Source: Saccoglossus kowalevskii (lineage: Eukaryota; Hemichordata; Enteropneusta; Harrimaniidae). Taken from it: a stretch of DNA of 23,597 nt. Position 1 is the stretch's first letter. Every line of letters starts with the position of its first letter. Made by a program: the position numbers and the translations under genes. The notes under the pieces are model-generated. The model was not told the origin of the DNA, did not search any database, and was given only the letters and a program-made list of their open reading frames with translations. The DNA lies in contig NW_003130861.1 of assembly GCF_000003605.2 (NCBI RefSeq), forward strand, positions 22,412-46,008. Direction: 5' to 3'. Positions 1-10,900 of this stretch are shown piece after piece.

Positions 1-510
1 CTAGTACTTTTTTGGATTAGTGCTACTAGCACTAGCCACTCGCACTAAGCCCATTTCGACACATTTACATACATGTTATATGTGTATGTTAATTACTTCA
101 AGTGTTAGATCTAACAATGAGATATGGCTTTTAATAACACATATATATTTTATTAGACGCATAAAATCCTTAGGAAAGGATAAAAAGGGTGAGGCATTAT
201 TAAGATTTGTTACTTGCCCAAGGGAATTCAGGTGGTCGAGGTGCCAGCACTCGAGGGCACAATTTTTTTGTTTCTGCAGTTTATAAAGGTGATATGCATT
301 TGTTAACATAGAAATAAGTACAGGAAATGAATTCATTTCCTTGCTGATCATAAGGGAATAATCAATTATTACAAAAACTGGGGCGTCACCCCAGACATGC
401 ATGTAAACCTAAGAAAAAAATAGGCAAGTTAACAATGAGACATAAACATATAACTCCTATTTGAATTGTATGTATTACAGTAATTTGTATATTAGCGCTT
501 TGTTTTTCAG
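1..510 (+). other. Intron of the queuosine salvage gene, 3' part
   Basis: This stretch precedes the acceptor at 501-510 and must belong to the intron upstream of the RVPQ exon. No upstream family exon is visible in it: the expected preceding residues before the split Arg are absent in all frames. A short hairpin, CTGGGG at 378-383 pairing with CCCCAG at 389-394, is the only notable structure. Open frames on both strands here have no recognisable content. Confidence 0.6.
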
Positions 511-1230
511 AGTTCCACAGTCAATGGTGTATTTTGGAATATTTGAGTACTCCTCTCATCTCATGGAGAAACTAAAATCCAATACATTGATATCTTCTGG
601 TGAGAGACAAGAAGTAGAGATCAGAGGTTGTTCTATCTGGGCTGTTGAGGTAAGAATTATTTTATAATTCTGTCATGTTTGATGCATAGAAGACTGAAAG
701 CACTCTGATCCAAAGTATCAGACTCTACCTTTTATCCTTTCATCTTGCAAGTACTATATCCTCTTCTCTTTTACCAAGTACCCCTATGTTTTTTTCTCTT
801 TTTCCCCCATCCTTTTCTGTCACCTAGTACCAGATTCCTCTCTCTATCACGAAGTACCAGATTCTTCTTTTTGTAACCGAGTACTGGGTACCAGACTCTC
901 CTCTCTGTAACAAAGTACCATATTCTCCTTTCTGTCATTAAATACCAGACTTTCCTTTTTGTCACCAAGACTAGACTAGACTAGACTGTATGTGAAAGAA
1001 AAAATACTGAAGATTTACATGTGGGATATACCAGTACATCTCATTAGCATACTTTTTTTTCACAGCTCATTCTGGAAAAATTAAAGCTACTGGCAAAAAA
1101 GGATCCATTACAGAAAGACGCTATATTGAATGCTATCATAGTTGATTTTTATCTATGGGACTATGCACAATCACATCGCCAGCAAATGAAGGACATACCT
1201 ATTCATAAAACTCGTACCATTTATTACTAA
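511..1230 (+). CDS. QNG1: Queuosine salvage protein (QNG1/DUF2419), last two coding exons, 5' part outside window
   Basis: Two exons, 511-649 and 1066-1230, give the C-terminal ~101 residues. The first follows a pyrimidine-rich TTTTTCAG acceptor and starts with the third base of a split Arg codon. It ends in phase 0 at a GTAAGA donor. The second follows TTTTTTTTCACAG and ends at TAA 1228-1230. Recognisable family motifs are RVPQSMVYFGI at the exon start, RGCSIWAVE before the donor, IVDFYLWDYA in the last exon and the terminal IPIHKTRTIYY. From family knowledge, these proteins hydrolyse queuosine 5'-monophosphate to release queuine, which is then used to modify position 34 of certain tRNAs; the human member is QNG1 (C9orf64). 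The usual length is about 340 residues, so roughly the first two thirds lie upstream of position 1. The splice sites and reading frame look intact, so the gene is probably functional. The family call is from remembered motifs, not a search. Confidence 0.88.
749..968 (+). repeat. Degenerate 27-bp minisatellite in the last QNG1 intron
   Basis: Imperfect tandem units of about 27 bp recur, each beginning like AAGTACCAGATTC and continuing as a CT-rich run ending near GTCACC. About seven units can be followed, one of them expanded by extra CT-rich sequence. The array is followed at about 968-987 by a short ACTAG pentamer repeat. The unit length is a multiple of three, which is why an open frame appears on the opposite strand; that frame is not a gene. 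Confidence 0.75.
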
Positions 1231-1887
1231 GTCATGACAAAATGTAGTATACTCTGTGTAAAATTTCCCAGCAGGATATCAGCAAATACTAGGCAATAAT
1301 ATTATAGACATAATTGTGATCAACATCAATATTACTTGAAATATTTAATATATAAAAAATAATGTTATATATTGTATAATGGAATTTATAAAAATAGCAC
1401 ATAGATCCAGACACAGAAAAAATAAGAAAATAGTTGCTGGTCAACATGAATTATTTTTTTCGAGGCGTAATGAAAACTGATTTAGGTGTATATTACCGGT
1501 ATTAGTTTTAAATGTTCTTCTATGTGACATTTGTTGAGCCTAATTTTTATCTTTTTATTTTTGTCTTTTTGTCATGTATAATTTTCAAATTGCATGTGAA
1601 AATTCGGGTAAGATAAATATAAAATGTAGACATAAAAATAAATGCAAAAATGACGATATTTGAACTGCCGATTATGAGAACTAGTAAGTACTATACTCTC
1701 CAAGGTCTGTTACTTAGATATGTAGTTAGTTTTGGCTTGTATGATAAATTTTTCTTGGCATTTTTTGCTTAGATACACACTGTATATTGCTATATTAGTT
1801 GTAAATTTCTTGCAATTTGCGCCTTATTTTAAAAAAAGACCTTGAGATTAATATGGAACATGTACTACTATAAGTGTAAAATGTATT

Positions 1888-1893
1888 AATAAA
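1888..1893 (+). promoter_or_regulatory. Candidate poly(A) signal AATAAA for QNG1
   Basis: A canonical AATAAA lies about 660 bp downstream of the QNG1 stop codon. It would give a plausible but long 3' UTR. Other AT-rich variants occur earlier, so the assignment is tentative. Confidence 0.3.
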
Positions 1894-2959
1894 TGTATGC
1901 AACATGTATTCAATTTTATTCACCAGTGTGGTAACCACACAACAATCAGCAATCAAAGTACTGTGAAATACTTTATTTTAGCTGGAATCAGTTTGAGATC
2001 ATTTCTCACATCTAACATTACGGAAAATTGCATCACCACAGTCCAGCATAACAGAGCTTGTAATCTGGGTTTCGTCACGGTATTTTTCTCAGAAATAGGC
2101 ATAACTGTTTTATAGTAATATAGTAACACAATTGCTTTCTTGTTATTGCACATACATTATTGAGTCTACTCAGATACCACTAGTGAGTAAACGAGTATCG
2201 CTGTTACTTTGCTACATTTCCGCCAACCAAATACTCAAACCACGTCGACCTTGGTGTCCTCGTATAATTGAAGAACGCCAGCATTTGTAATTTTAACCTT
2301 GGCTGAAATATAAATGCCCGTCAACACTACGTTCCTTCTTTAGATGAACAATCACAAGATTCCATGTTATATTTGCTCCATATTTTGTGATATTTTTCAT
2401 TTTTCAAATAATGTGTTTGTAAGTACTGATACCGTAGGCATCACCAGAACCAGAAAATAACCAGCAATTTTAACGGTGTTCCAATAAGAATTCATTGGAC
2501 AAATTTTCATAGAATGTTCTTTAGATAAAAATCAATATAACAAACGAAAAAAAAAATGTTTTTGATTGAAATTCACAAATAAACTGCATATCTACCTTAA
2601 TTTAGATAGTTTGGTCAACATTTGTCAAATAGGCGAGTTCAAGGAATGGGCAAATAAACAATAAATTAAAATAAAATAAAGTAAGAGAAAATGTATAATG
2701 AAAATAAATATTTATACAAATATTCAAAAAATAATAAAGCGCAAACTAGGATATTATTTTAATCAGACTGCGGTAGTATACGCAACTGGTTCAGCCGCCC
2801 TCTAGCGGTGACAAAGGATGATTATTGGAGATGTAAACCTCGCACAAACAAACAGGCGAGTTTTAATAACAAACTTACACTACCAATTACATCAACTCAT
2901 GAGAAGAGGTATGTATGCTAATAAAGTCGGTGTACTTGTTTGACAAAAACGTTAGCACT

Positions 2960-3440
2960 CCATGAACATTAATTTTGGTTATCCTTTTTCATCCTCGTTA
3001 TTTCCCGTTGTATCAGAGCAACTTTGTTTCTTTTGGGTAATCGTTTGGACGCGTTGATTTTTAAAACGCTGTTCAAACAAGGGCTGTGCCATTTTGTGTG
3101 TCTGAGAGACGTGCCTGCACCTGTCATGTTTACAATATCACCACGAGTCGTGTAACTGATGTTGGACATCGAAAATGTTCAAAGTCATAGATGGTGTCGT
3201 ATGATACGCAATATGGACTACATGTATTGGCTGCTACGCCACGCCTTCACTGTTTGGCTCGGACGTGTCCATGCAACGAAATTATTTGTAATTCGATCTT
3301 CGATAAGGCATACCTTACAAAGACACAGCGTGTGTCAGTGGGTTCAATCAAGTTTTCATTGGTGCAGCACACTCAAAGGAATAAAAGGTGTGCTCGGTAA
3401 TATATAATGTTGTTTATTCTAGAGGATTACGGCATGGCCG
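2960..3440. promoter_or_regulatory. CpG-richer block, candidate promoter or first non-coding exon of the kelch gene
   Basis: Against an AT-rich, CpG-poor background this block has many CpG dinucleotides (for example GACGCGTTG, CACGAGTCGTG, CTCGGACGTG, TTCGATCTTCGATA). It lies upstream of the acceptor at 4891-4892 that begins the coding leader of the kelch gene, so that gene should have a first exon somewhere to the left. No TATA element or clear donor decides the exact exon. This is inferred from composition and position only. Confidence 0.25.
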
Positions 3441-3639
3441 TGATTGTTCACAGATAAAACAGGTGTATTGATTTCTGCGATGAGTTACTAGTATGTTAAA
3501 TGCAACTATGTAATTAATTCATTGTCATATACAAAATTATTCAGGAGTTCATGAGTTTTAATAATCGTAATGTAAAAAGTAGTTTGAAATAATGTCAATT
3601 GAAATATACATTACAGTGAAAGGCAGAAGACTGTACCTT

Positions 3640-3800
3640 AGTTTATAAACATTTATAAAAAAAATGTAAATACTGTTCATCACCTTTCATTCAAATTTTT
3701 TATCTTTTAATTTTATCTTATAGTTTAGCTACTGTATTTTTTATGATTTGTATTTTATTCACCATACTGCGCCCTCTGATGGCATAGCAGTGTAATAAAG

Positions 3801-3829
<29 letters not shown>
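3640..3829 (+). repeat. 3' tail of a non-LTR retroposon ending in (TTA)n
   Basis: A T-rich stretch runs into CTGCGCCCTCTGATGGCAT, then TGTAATAAAG, then an uninterrupted TTA microsatellite at about 3801-3829. A poly(A)-type hexamer followed directly by a simple repeat is typical of LINE/SINE 3' ends. No coding part is visible, so this would be a 5'-truncated copy. The start is approximate and the family is not identified. Confidence 0.5.
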
Positions 3830-3831
<2 letters not shown>

Positions 3832-4892
3832 AATTCAGATATTAGTGATTGGACAATAAAGCTCACCATTGTCTAAGCTCAGAATAGCTTCACATGACTT
3901 CACATGACGTAGCAATTGTAACCACCCATTTATTCAAAATGAGGTTACGCTTTTCACTGTAATAGTAATAATTATGTTGAGATATAAATAAATATTACAG
4001 ATAAAATACTCAAAACTATTAATTGTTGCATCATCTATGCTTAAACCTTTATGGCTTATATGTTGATCATGACTACTTATGACATTCTGTCAACTATTTG
4101 ACAAAATTGGTCTAAAACTAATTAACTCATGTAATCTCATTGATATGCGGTGTGGATACACCTGTGCAATTAATGATATGTTTAAGTGAAAGTAGATACA
4201 AAGTTATAACATTACACTTTAAATGAGATGTGGGTAGCTAGTACTGAAAGATGGTTGCAAATTCTGTTTATTCGTTCCTGGTTGTCTGTGAAATGCCAGC
4301 CAGTATATACGGTTAAATCTTGTACATTGTCACCAAACAATGCTGCATTTCCTACAGCTGCATTGTTATCTTCTTATTTTTTCATGGGTCTTCTCAAAAT
4401 ACTCTGGAATTTTTGCCTAGATTTTACGGTCAGTGTTCTTTGAATTTTTTCTAGTTTATCTATATGTCTTAGAGCCACAATAATTAATACTTTTCTCATA
4501 CTGTACAATAGTGACATAACACTAACACTATTTGCAAATATGTTATGATGACCGGGTACTACCTTATATGATGGTATTATAATAATTTATTCCTGAAAAT
4601 AATTTGTGGAATTTCTCTGTTAACTTTATTCAATGAGTAAAATCAGAAAGGTTCAGGTAACCATGCCCTGTTCTTTAATCATTTTCAAATTTACATTCAA
4701 AACTTTTGACTTTTGGAATTTAAAATTACTAATCACTCATTATTTGAAATGTGGAATATTGAGAAAAACAAATTAAAGAACATTAGATCATTCATATACT
4801 TTGCACTGGAAATTCAAAACAATAAACATACCATGTTCTGCACATGTTGCATATAACTGTGAAATGTAAAATTGTTTTTTAATCTGTTACAG

Positions 4893-4965
4893 GTGCACCA
4901 TAGCCGTAACCAATTGATGGGAACACTTAATCAGTAGTGCGCATTGAATACACAGCATTAGTAAT
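4893..4965 (+). promoter_or_regulatory. 5' UTR part of KLHDC8 coding exon 1, with a 6-codon upstream ORF
   Basis: A pyrimidine-rich acceptor ending TTACAG at 4887-4892 precedes the start codon by 73 bp, implying that a non-coding exon lies further upstream. Within the leader, ATG 4917-4919 opens a six-codon frame (MGTLNQ) that stops at TAG 4935-4937, 28 bases before the main ATG at 4966. If this leader is transcribed as inferred, the small frame could lower translation of the main protein. Confidence 0.45.
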
Positions 4966-7900
4966 ATGGCTAGCAATAAAGGAGGATGTGCTGGACATTG
5001 GGAGAAATTGGCTGCCATGCCAACGAAACGTGTTTACAGTGCCCCTGTTGAGGTTGATGGAATCCTGTATGTTGTGGGAGGATGTGACAGCCTTGGCAAG
5101 CCTATTGACTCTCTGGAATCTTATGATCCTAAGAAAAATAAATGGAGGCGACTGGCAAATATGCCCACACCGAGGGCAGGACCTGCAGTTGTTGCTGTAG
5201 ATGGTTGTATTGTCGCTATCGGGGGTGTAGGGCATGACCAGTTACCGGTTAATAGAGTTGAAATGTATAACGTAAAATCAAAGACTTGGTCATTACTGAA
5301 ACCTCTTTATGAAGAGGTAATGGGAGTATCAGCTGTTGTGTTTGGTGAGTATACAAGTCACCATCGTTGTAAAGCCTCGGTCAGTTTTCGTCACCTGATG
5401 ATAAAATGCTGCATAGGAATGCGCAGTATTTAAAATTGAATATATTCTGTTAACAGAGAATAACATCATAGTTATCGGAGGAATGAAAAAAAACACTGAT
5501 CCATCATCCAAAGTCACAGTTTTAGACATCAAGGAAAATGTATGGCATGAACTACCAGACCTTCTGACTCCCAGATACGCCACATCATCATACCTGATTA
5601 ATAAAAAGTTGTATGTCTTAGGTAAGTAAAGCACAAGCATACCATATTTCAATCACAGTTCCAGGCGCATATAAACTAAAATCATATTTATTGTACACTG
5701 AATCATAAAAATATTACCGTAAAATCTGTATTAGAAGCCGCATCCCTAATAGAAGTCGCACCCATTCTTTTTAAACAATTGGGAACCAAAAAATCATCAT
5801 TTCTCATATGTGTAGATGCTCTAATAGAAGCCGCACCCCCTCTATTGGGTTGTACCATTTTAATAGAAGCCGCGGTTTCTAATACAGATTTTACAGTACT
5901 TACTATTATACATCTGTCACCGTAGCACTATAAGTTACAGAGTGTCGTAATTTTGCGCTATTTTACGGGGTATTTTCACCCTACCATATAAGGAAATGGG
6001 AATACCAAATATGGAATGATTACGTGCATAAGCGTCCTCTAATAATAAAAACAAACATGGCTGCCATCAGGGTTTGAACGGACTCCCCACAAAGAATTTC
6101 GCTGATTTTGTTCTAAACTTTTGGATTTCGGCATTCCCATGATGTATCCTTGGAAGGAAAAGATGTATAATAATAAGGTTTTTCTCTTAAGTTGGTGTCA
6201 GCATACTCTTGTGATTCCTGGTGGCAGTAATCACTCATGTCTGCAGACGTCAACCTATGAGAAAATATCATGGTTTAACATTGCTGGGCTGTGAACAATG
6301 AGGAGTGGTAAATAAAGTAATGACACAAGAGACTTGATTGCCGATGAAAGGAAAGAGGGGTCTCACCCCGCACGTGCAGGTGTCATAGCGGTCCCTCCCC
6401 TGATGCACCTTGATCATTTGAGTTACATCATGATATGGACAACGTGGTATCTGAGTGTGAGTGGTCACTATGGCAACCCTGGCAGTGGGCGTCGTAAGTG
6501 CTGTTGCCAGGGTACTAGTCTCAACATCCACTAGCACTGTGGCAAGGACACCGTGGTACCCAAGAAAAATTGTGCATGCTGCAGTGACAGCCCCAAAATT
6601 ACGGGTGAAAAATAAGTTGGGCACAGTGTAATGACAAATGAGTCATGCAAAATTCTTATTAATCTAATTGTCCTAAGTTGAATCGGTGCAGATGAAATAC
6701 CTGGCCTAAAGCCTGCTGGCAGCTAAATACTAAGTGATAATAAAAGTACAAAGGCAAAATTGATAAACTATTGTCAGATGAATGGGCGTGCTTCAGTCAG
6801 TACGAGGCAATGAATGAAATTGACAAATTCAAACTGGACTAATAATGCAGCGATTGGTTACGGGTAGAAATACACAAATAGCAAATTACAATGTTATCAA
6901 ATCAAGTGTTGTACATGATAGTTCAACGAGATATTTTCGTAAGGGAGTTCATATGTGATTCAACAATGCTATAGTCTGTAATAAAAGTATAATATTGTCA
7001 ACGGGAAGCCTGGATGTTACTTGCTGGAATGTTTTGCTATAGTCCGTGGTACTTCCTGTGGTGTTGCTATAGGAGTCTTGATGTAGACTTGATATGCATC
7101 ACTTTGCCATCGTCCTAGGCATTTAATTAGCCAGTCTGGGATCCCTGCAGCAGCAGCGGTGGTAGCAGCCCCACTCCAAAAGCTGTGACTGGTGTATTGA
7201 CTGGTATTGTGGAAACCTGCTTGTGCGAGGAGACGTTGCAGTTCATGTATAATCCTTTGTCTTGTTAAAAATGACCCATCCGTGAATTGAAAGGCTGGAG
7301 ATTGTGTTGGGTGCAAAGCAACGGAGGTGTAACGTAGGTAAGCTCGCACGGCGCAGACAAATGATCCTGAGGCTACGATGATGATATTTTGCCCACGTCA
7401 GAATGGGTCAGTCTTCGACGATTTTATGGTGATGTTGAGACTGTTGAGTGATTGGTCAAAGTGGATATCGGAACGAACCATTGTTGTAGCTTCATTGAAG
7501 TTGGTCGGTGATTGAGCAGTGAATTAATTCACATGGAGGAAACCAAAGAATGCAATTGTAAACGCAGACCATATCATGAGTTGATCAACTGGTAGGAGTG
7601 AATGCGAATAGCGGAGAGCATTTTTTAATGTTCGTAGAATGCTAATGGTGACAGGGAGACGATTATGAATCGGTCCACTGTGTTGCCGTTTTATTTATGG
7701 AGTGTCCGGTGTAAATTAGTCCAGTTGGACAAGTCTTTGTGAGCTGTTTCGATGAGTAATTTCATTGTGGCTGTGAGATATAATTTGATGGTGTTGTATG
7801 ACAGACCAGAGGATGCCAGGTATGTGACGAAGAGCATTATGGAGTACTGTTTTACAGGTAATATCTCCGATGTCGGAACATCGCCACAGCATGTTGCTAA

Positions 7901-10900
7901 TAACATCACGTCCGCGTAGAACTGCTGCTACTATCGCAAGACTACAAATTCAAGATCTCGCACAATGATCCTATCGCATCTTGAATTTATGCGAACATTA
8001 TTATCTCGCATCGTTTTTATCTTTGTTATATTTTTAAATTAGAAACAATTTGTGTATTGAGCTTTGAGTGTTTGCTTATAGTTATTGGATCAGAATTTAA
8101 CTCGCCAAGTATACTATTTAGAACTAGTTTATTTCGATATCGTTTCAATTACTTTTGGCCGCCCGGAGAAATGTGGGAAACTGTTTTTGTTTATTTTTCC
8201 CGTCGGGCGGACAGCGTCACTCATGTTTTTTGGAGTGAGTGAATAATAATTTTTAAAATACACCCATGATCTTGCCAAAGTGCCAACCATTGTTATTACA
8301 ATCTGTAGTTATCAGAAAATATGGAACTGGAAGCTCCGGACAACCCTCAGGCATTGTGTACAATAAAAAAACATTTAGCAGTATGTGATGTAACACTATG
8401 GTAATGTAGATAATGTGTTTTTGATCTGATTACACAGTGATAAATCTCAATAATTCAAAATATTGCTTGTGACATGTGGTGAAAACAAGAGAAATGATAT
8501 CATGCATGTACAAGGGACTTTTTGGTGTCTAGTATTAAAAACGACAATATTTTCAGTGGGTTTTCTCACTGAATAACTTACCTTCTAAAAAATCATACTA
8601 ATGTTAGTCCTGTGTGAAAATTGAATTATGGGAGCATATGTGGTTACATGTCTGTGCGTTAAGGTAGAGGTGTGTGTACATCTATGTGCCTATGTCTGTC
8701 TTATTTTAAAACATTCTAAATATATACTTATGTACACAGACTAATAAACCAAATAAACAATAAACTAACAATAAAGATGTTTACTTTTCAAATTTTTTAA
8801 ACACAATATGCAATTGAAATTTTTACTTGAATTAACTTATGTTTAAAAACTGCCAGATCTGGACTTAATGCTTCCCCTTTACCAACATACAAACTGAAAC
8901 TGACGTATTATAAACTTAGTAAACACACGACTGTGGTACAGGTCAGTTGATTTTTGTGATTAATATTTTCTTTTTATTTTAGGTGGAAGACATGGCAAAA
9001 AAGCAACTCCTGCCTTTGAAATGCTTGATTTAGGCTTGTCAGTAGATGACAGGAAGTGGGTCAAACTTCCTGATATTCCTAGTAAACGAGTATTTCCCTG
9101 TTATGCCTCTTCGGATACACATTTCTTTAGCCTTGGTGGACTTCACGAAAATCCCCAGAGTCGTGATGTAAATGATCGTTTTTCTGATGTCATGGAATCT
9201 TATGACATTGAAAAGGGTATGCATTTATTTATTGCTTCAATTCAAATTATCGTAATAGACCATTTCCGTTCATTGGGAGATCACACGTTATGCATGAAAT
9301 CGAATGTAAAAACAGGACAAAGACCATACCATCGTAGTGGCGTCAAACATGAAAGTATTTTGGAGGGTATTTCCACGCTTAATAATTTGCTGTACACATT
9401 CGATGAAGTAAGGGCATCTATATCAATATTTCCCTTTCAAAGATCAGCCTTTTGACTTTGAGCTATGAAAAAAAGAAATTCAAATTAAAAATCAAATAGT
9501 TATTTTTGTGGCAGTCTTTCACACATTACAAGAGATCTCGCAGTTGAAGATAAAATCACCTATTTATTGTATTAACCATTACAAAAGAGAAGAAATAAAT
9601 CTGAGTGAGTAAACCACTAGACATAAAAGCAATGCAAATAGCTATAATTTTAAAATTCTTTTTGTTCTTGAAAAATTTATTGTGAAAAGTGAACAATGAT
9701 TACTATTAATTTTAAACATAATTAATGTTCTACATGTATGTACATATTTACCTTTGTTATATCAAATAGCTAAAAGTATATCAAATTTGAAAAAAATTTG
9801 GTGTGGGCATTTCAATGTACGGGTCACCAAATCAATCTGACAAGTGTTTTTTAAAAATGCCCTGAACAGGAACAAACTGAATTAGTTTAGCCTATGGAAC
9901 ACCAAAAATGAAAGCAATTGAAAAAGCTGCTTTCAAAAACAAGAGCAAAAACAGTATAATAATGATTGGCCCTAACATTACATTGTTTTTCCCCTAGGTG
10001 AATGGGCCGTTAATACCCCAATGATTACGAAGCGAGGCGACTTTTCTGCAGCTTACATGAATGGAAAAGTAATAGCAGCTGTTGGAATGAGTGAGTTAAT
10101 ATTTTAGTCATTGGGTAATTTGCGGTATTTTACAGGGTATTTTCATCCTACCATATAAGGAAATGATTACGCACGTAAGCGTCTTCTAATAATAAAAACA
10201 AACATGGCTGCCACCAGGGTTTGACCGGACTCCACGCAAAGAAGTTTGATGATTCTCTTCTAAACTTTTTGGATTTCGGCTTTCCCATGATGTATCCTTG
10301 GAATGAAAAGATGTATAATAATGTTATTACGAAGACAGTACAGCTGTGCGTCAGCCTATGTGGCGGCGTACTGTCTGAGTGCATACTTTGAGGTATCGTC
10401 TTAATAACCTCATTTTATTTGGCATTAGACCACTAATATGATAGAGTTTGTGGTCCCATATTACTAATGATTGCCACTTACCTGTGGACTGCTGAATTAG
10501 TTTCTGTCAGACATAGTCAGAAACCAGTGACTTTCAAACTGCTTACTGTTTAAACACAGGCCAAAAACAATTTAGAAAATTATCAGGTTTTAAAAAAAAT
10601 TAAATGAATACTGGAACTACTTCTTGTAGCTTGTGTAATACAAATGATCTCAGCTCGTGTAAACAAATACAATCTCCGGAGTGTGGGATTTTATCTCATT
10701 TGAACTGGCTGTATCGAATAATTTTTATGACTGTCCACCTTTTAGCAAATTAACCATGAGTGGCACCATGTCCGAGTTAAAAGCCAGGTTTCCTTGGTTC
10801 ACATCATGCAGTTATTTTGATGAAATTTATTGCACATTCTTGTCTGTTTTGAGTCCTCAAATTTAACCGAACACAGGTATGGGGACTATTCCATTGACAA

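Larger units (their letters stand above)
1231..4892. other. Intergenic stretch between QNG1 and the KLHDC8-type gene
   Basis: AT-rich DNA with many stops in all frames. It would contain the QNG1 3' UTR, the KLHDC8 promoter and any 5' non-coding exon. Specific items listed separately are the CpG-richer block around 2960-3440 and the retroposon tail near 3640-3829. The short open frames at 1897-2115, 3159-3407 and 4228-4443 show no recognisable domain and overlap alternative frames, so no gene is called. Confidence 0.6.
5622..8982 (+). other. KLHDC8 intron 2 (3361 bp, phase 1), transposon-rich
   Basis: Donor GTAAGT at 5622 and acceptor TTTTTATTTTAG ending at 8982. It splits the first Gly codon of the fourth Gly-Gly doublet. 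The intron hosts the inverted-repeat element at 5717-5896, one copy of the dispersed repeat at 5946-6175, and the recombinase relic at 7017-7909. The parts at 6180-7010 and 7920-8970 hold only short unrecognised frames and small hairpins, such as 6476-6484 with 6505-6513 and 7946-7956 with 7978-7988. Confidence 0.85.

Noticed and set aside
378-394. CTGGGG/CCCCAG hairpin
   Set aside because: It is too short and lacks a T tract or conserved context to be called a regulatory RNA element.
771-968. Minus-strand 65-residue frame with repeated WYL/TER peptides
   Set aside because: It is produced by the 27-bp minisatellite, whose unit is a multiple of three. There is no independent coding evidence.
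3159-3407. Two overlapping plus-strand frames of 82 and 69 residues
   Set aside because: Neither has a recognisable domain; the CpG-richer composition explains the lack of stops. It could be non-coding exon sequence.
6268-6624. Minus-strand 118-residue frame in KLHDC8 intron 2
   Set aside because: No domain was recognised, a plus-strand frame overlaps it, and it lies within an intron. It may be unclassified repeat sequence.
8160-8210. CCGCCCG/CGGGCGG inverted pair
   Set aside because: Only 7 bp with a long loop in non-coding intron; not distinguishable from chance.
9217-9455. Extension of KLHDC8 exon 3 to a stop at 9455
   Set aside because: A good donor at 9217 and phase-matched exon 4 restore the kelch pattern, so the extension is retained intron.
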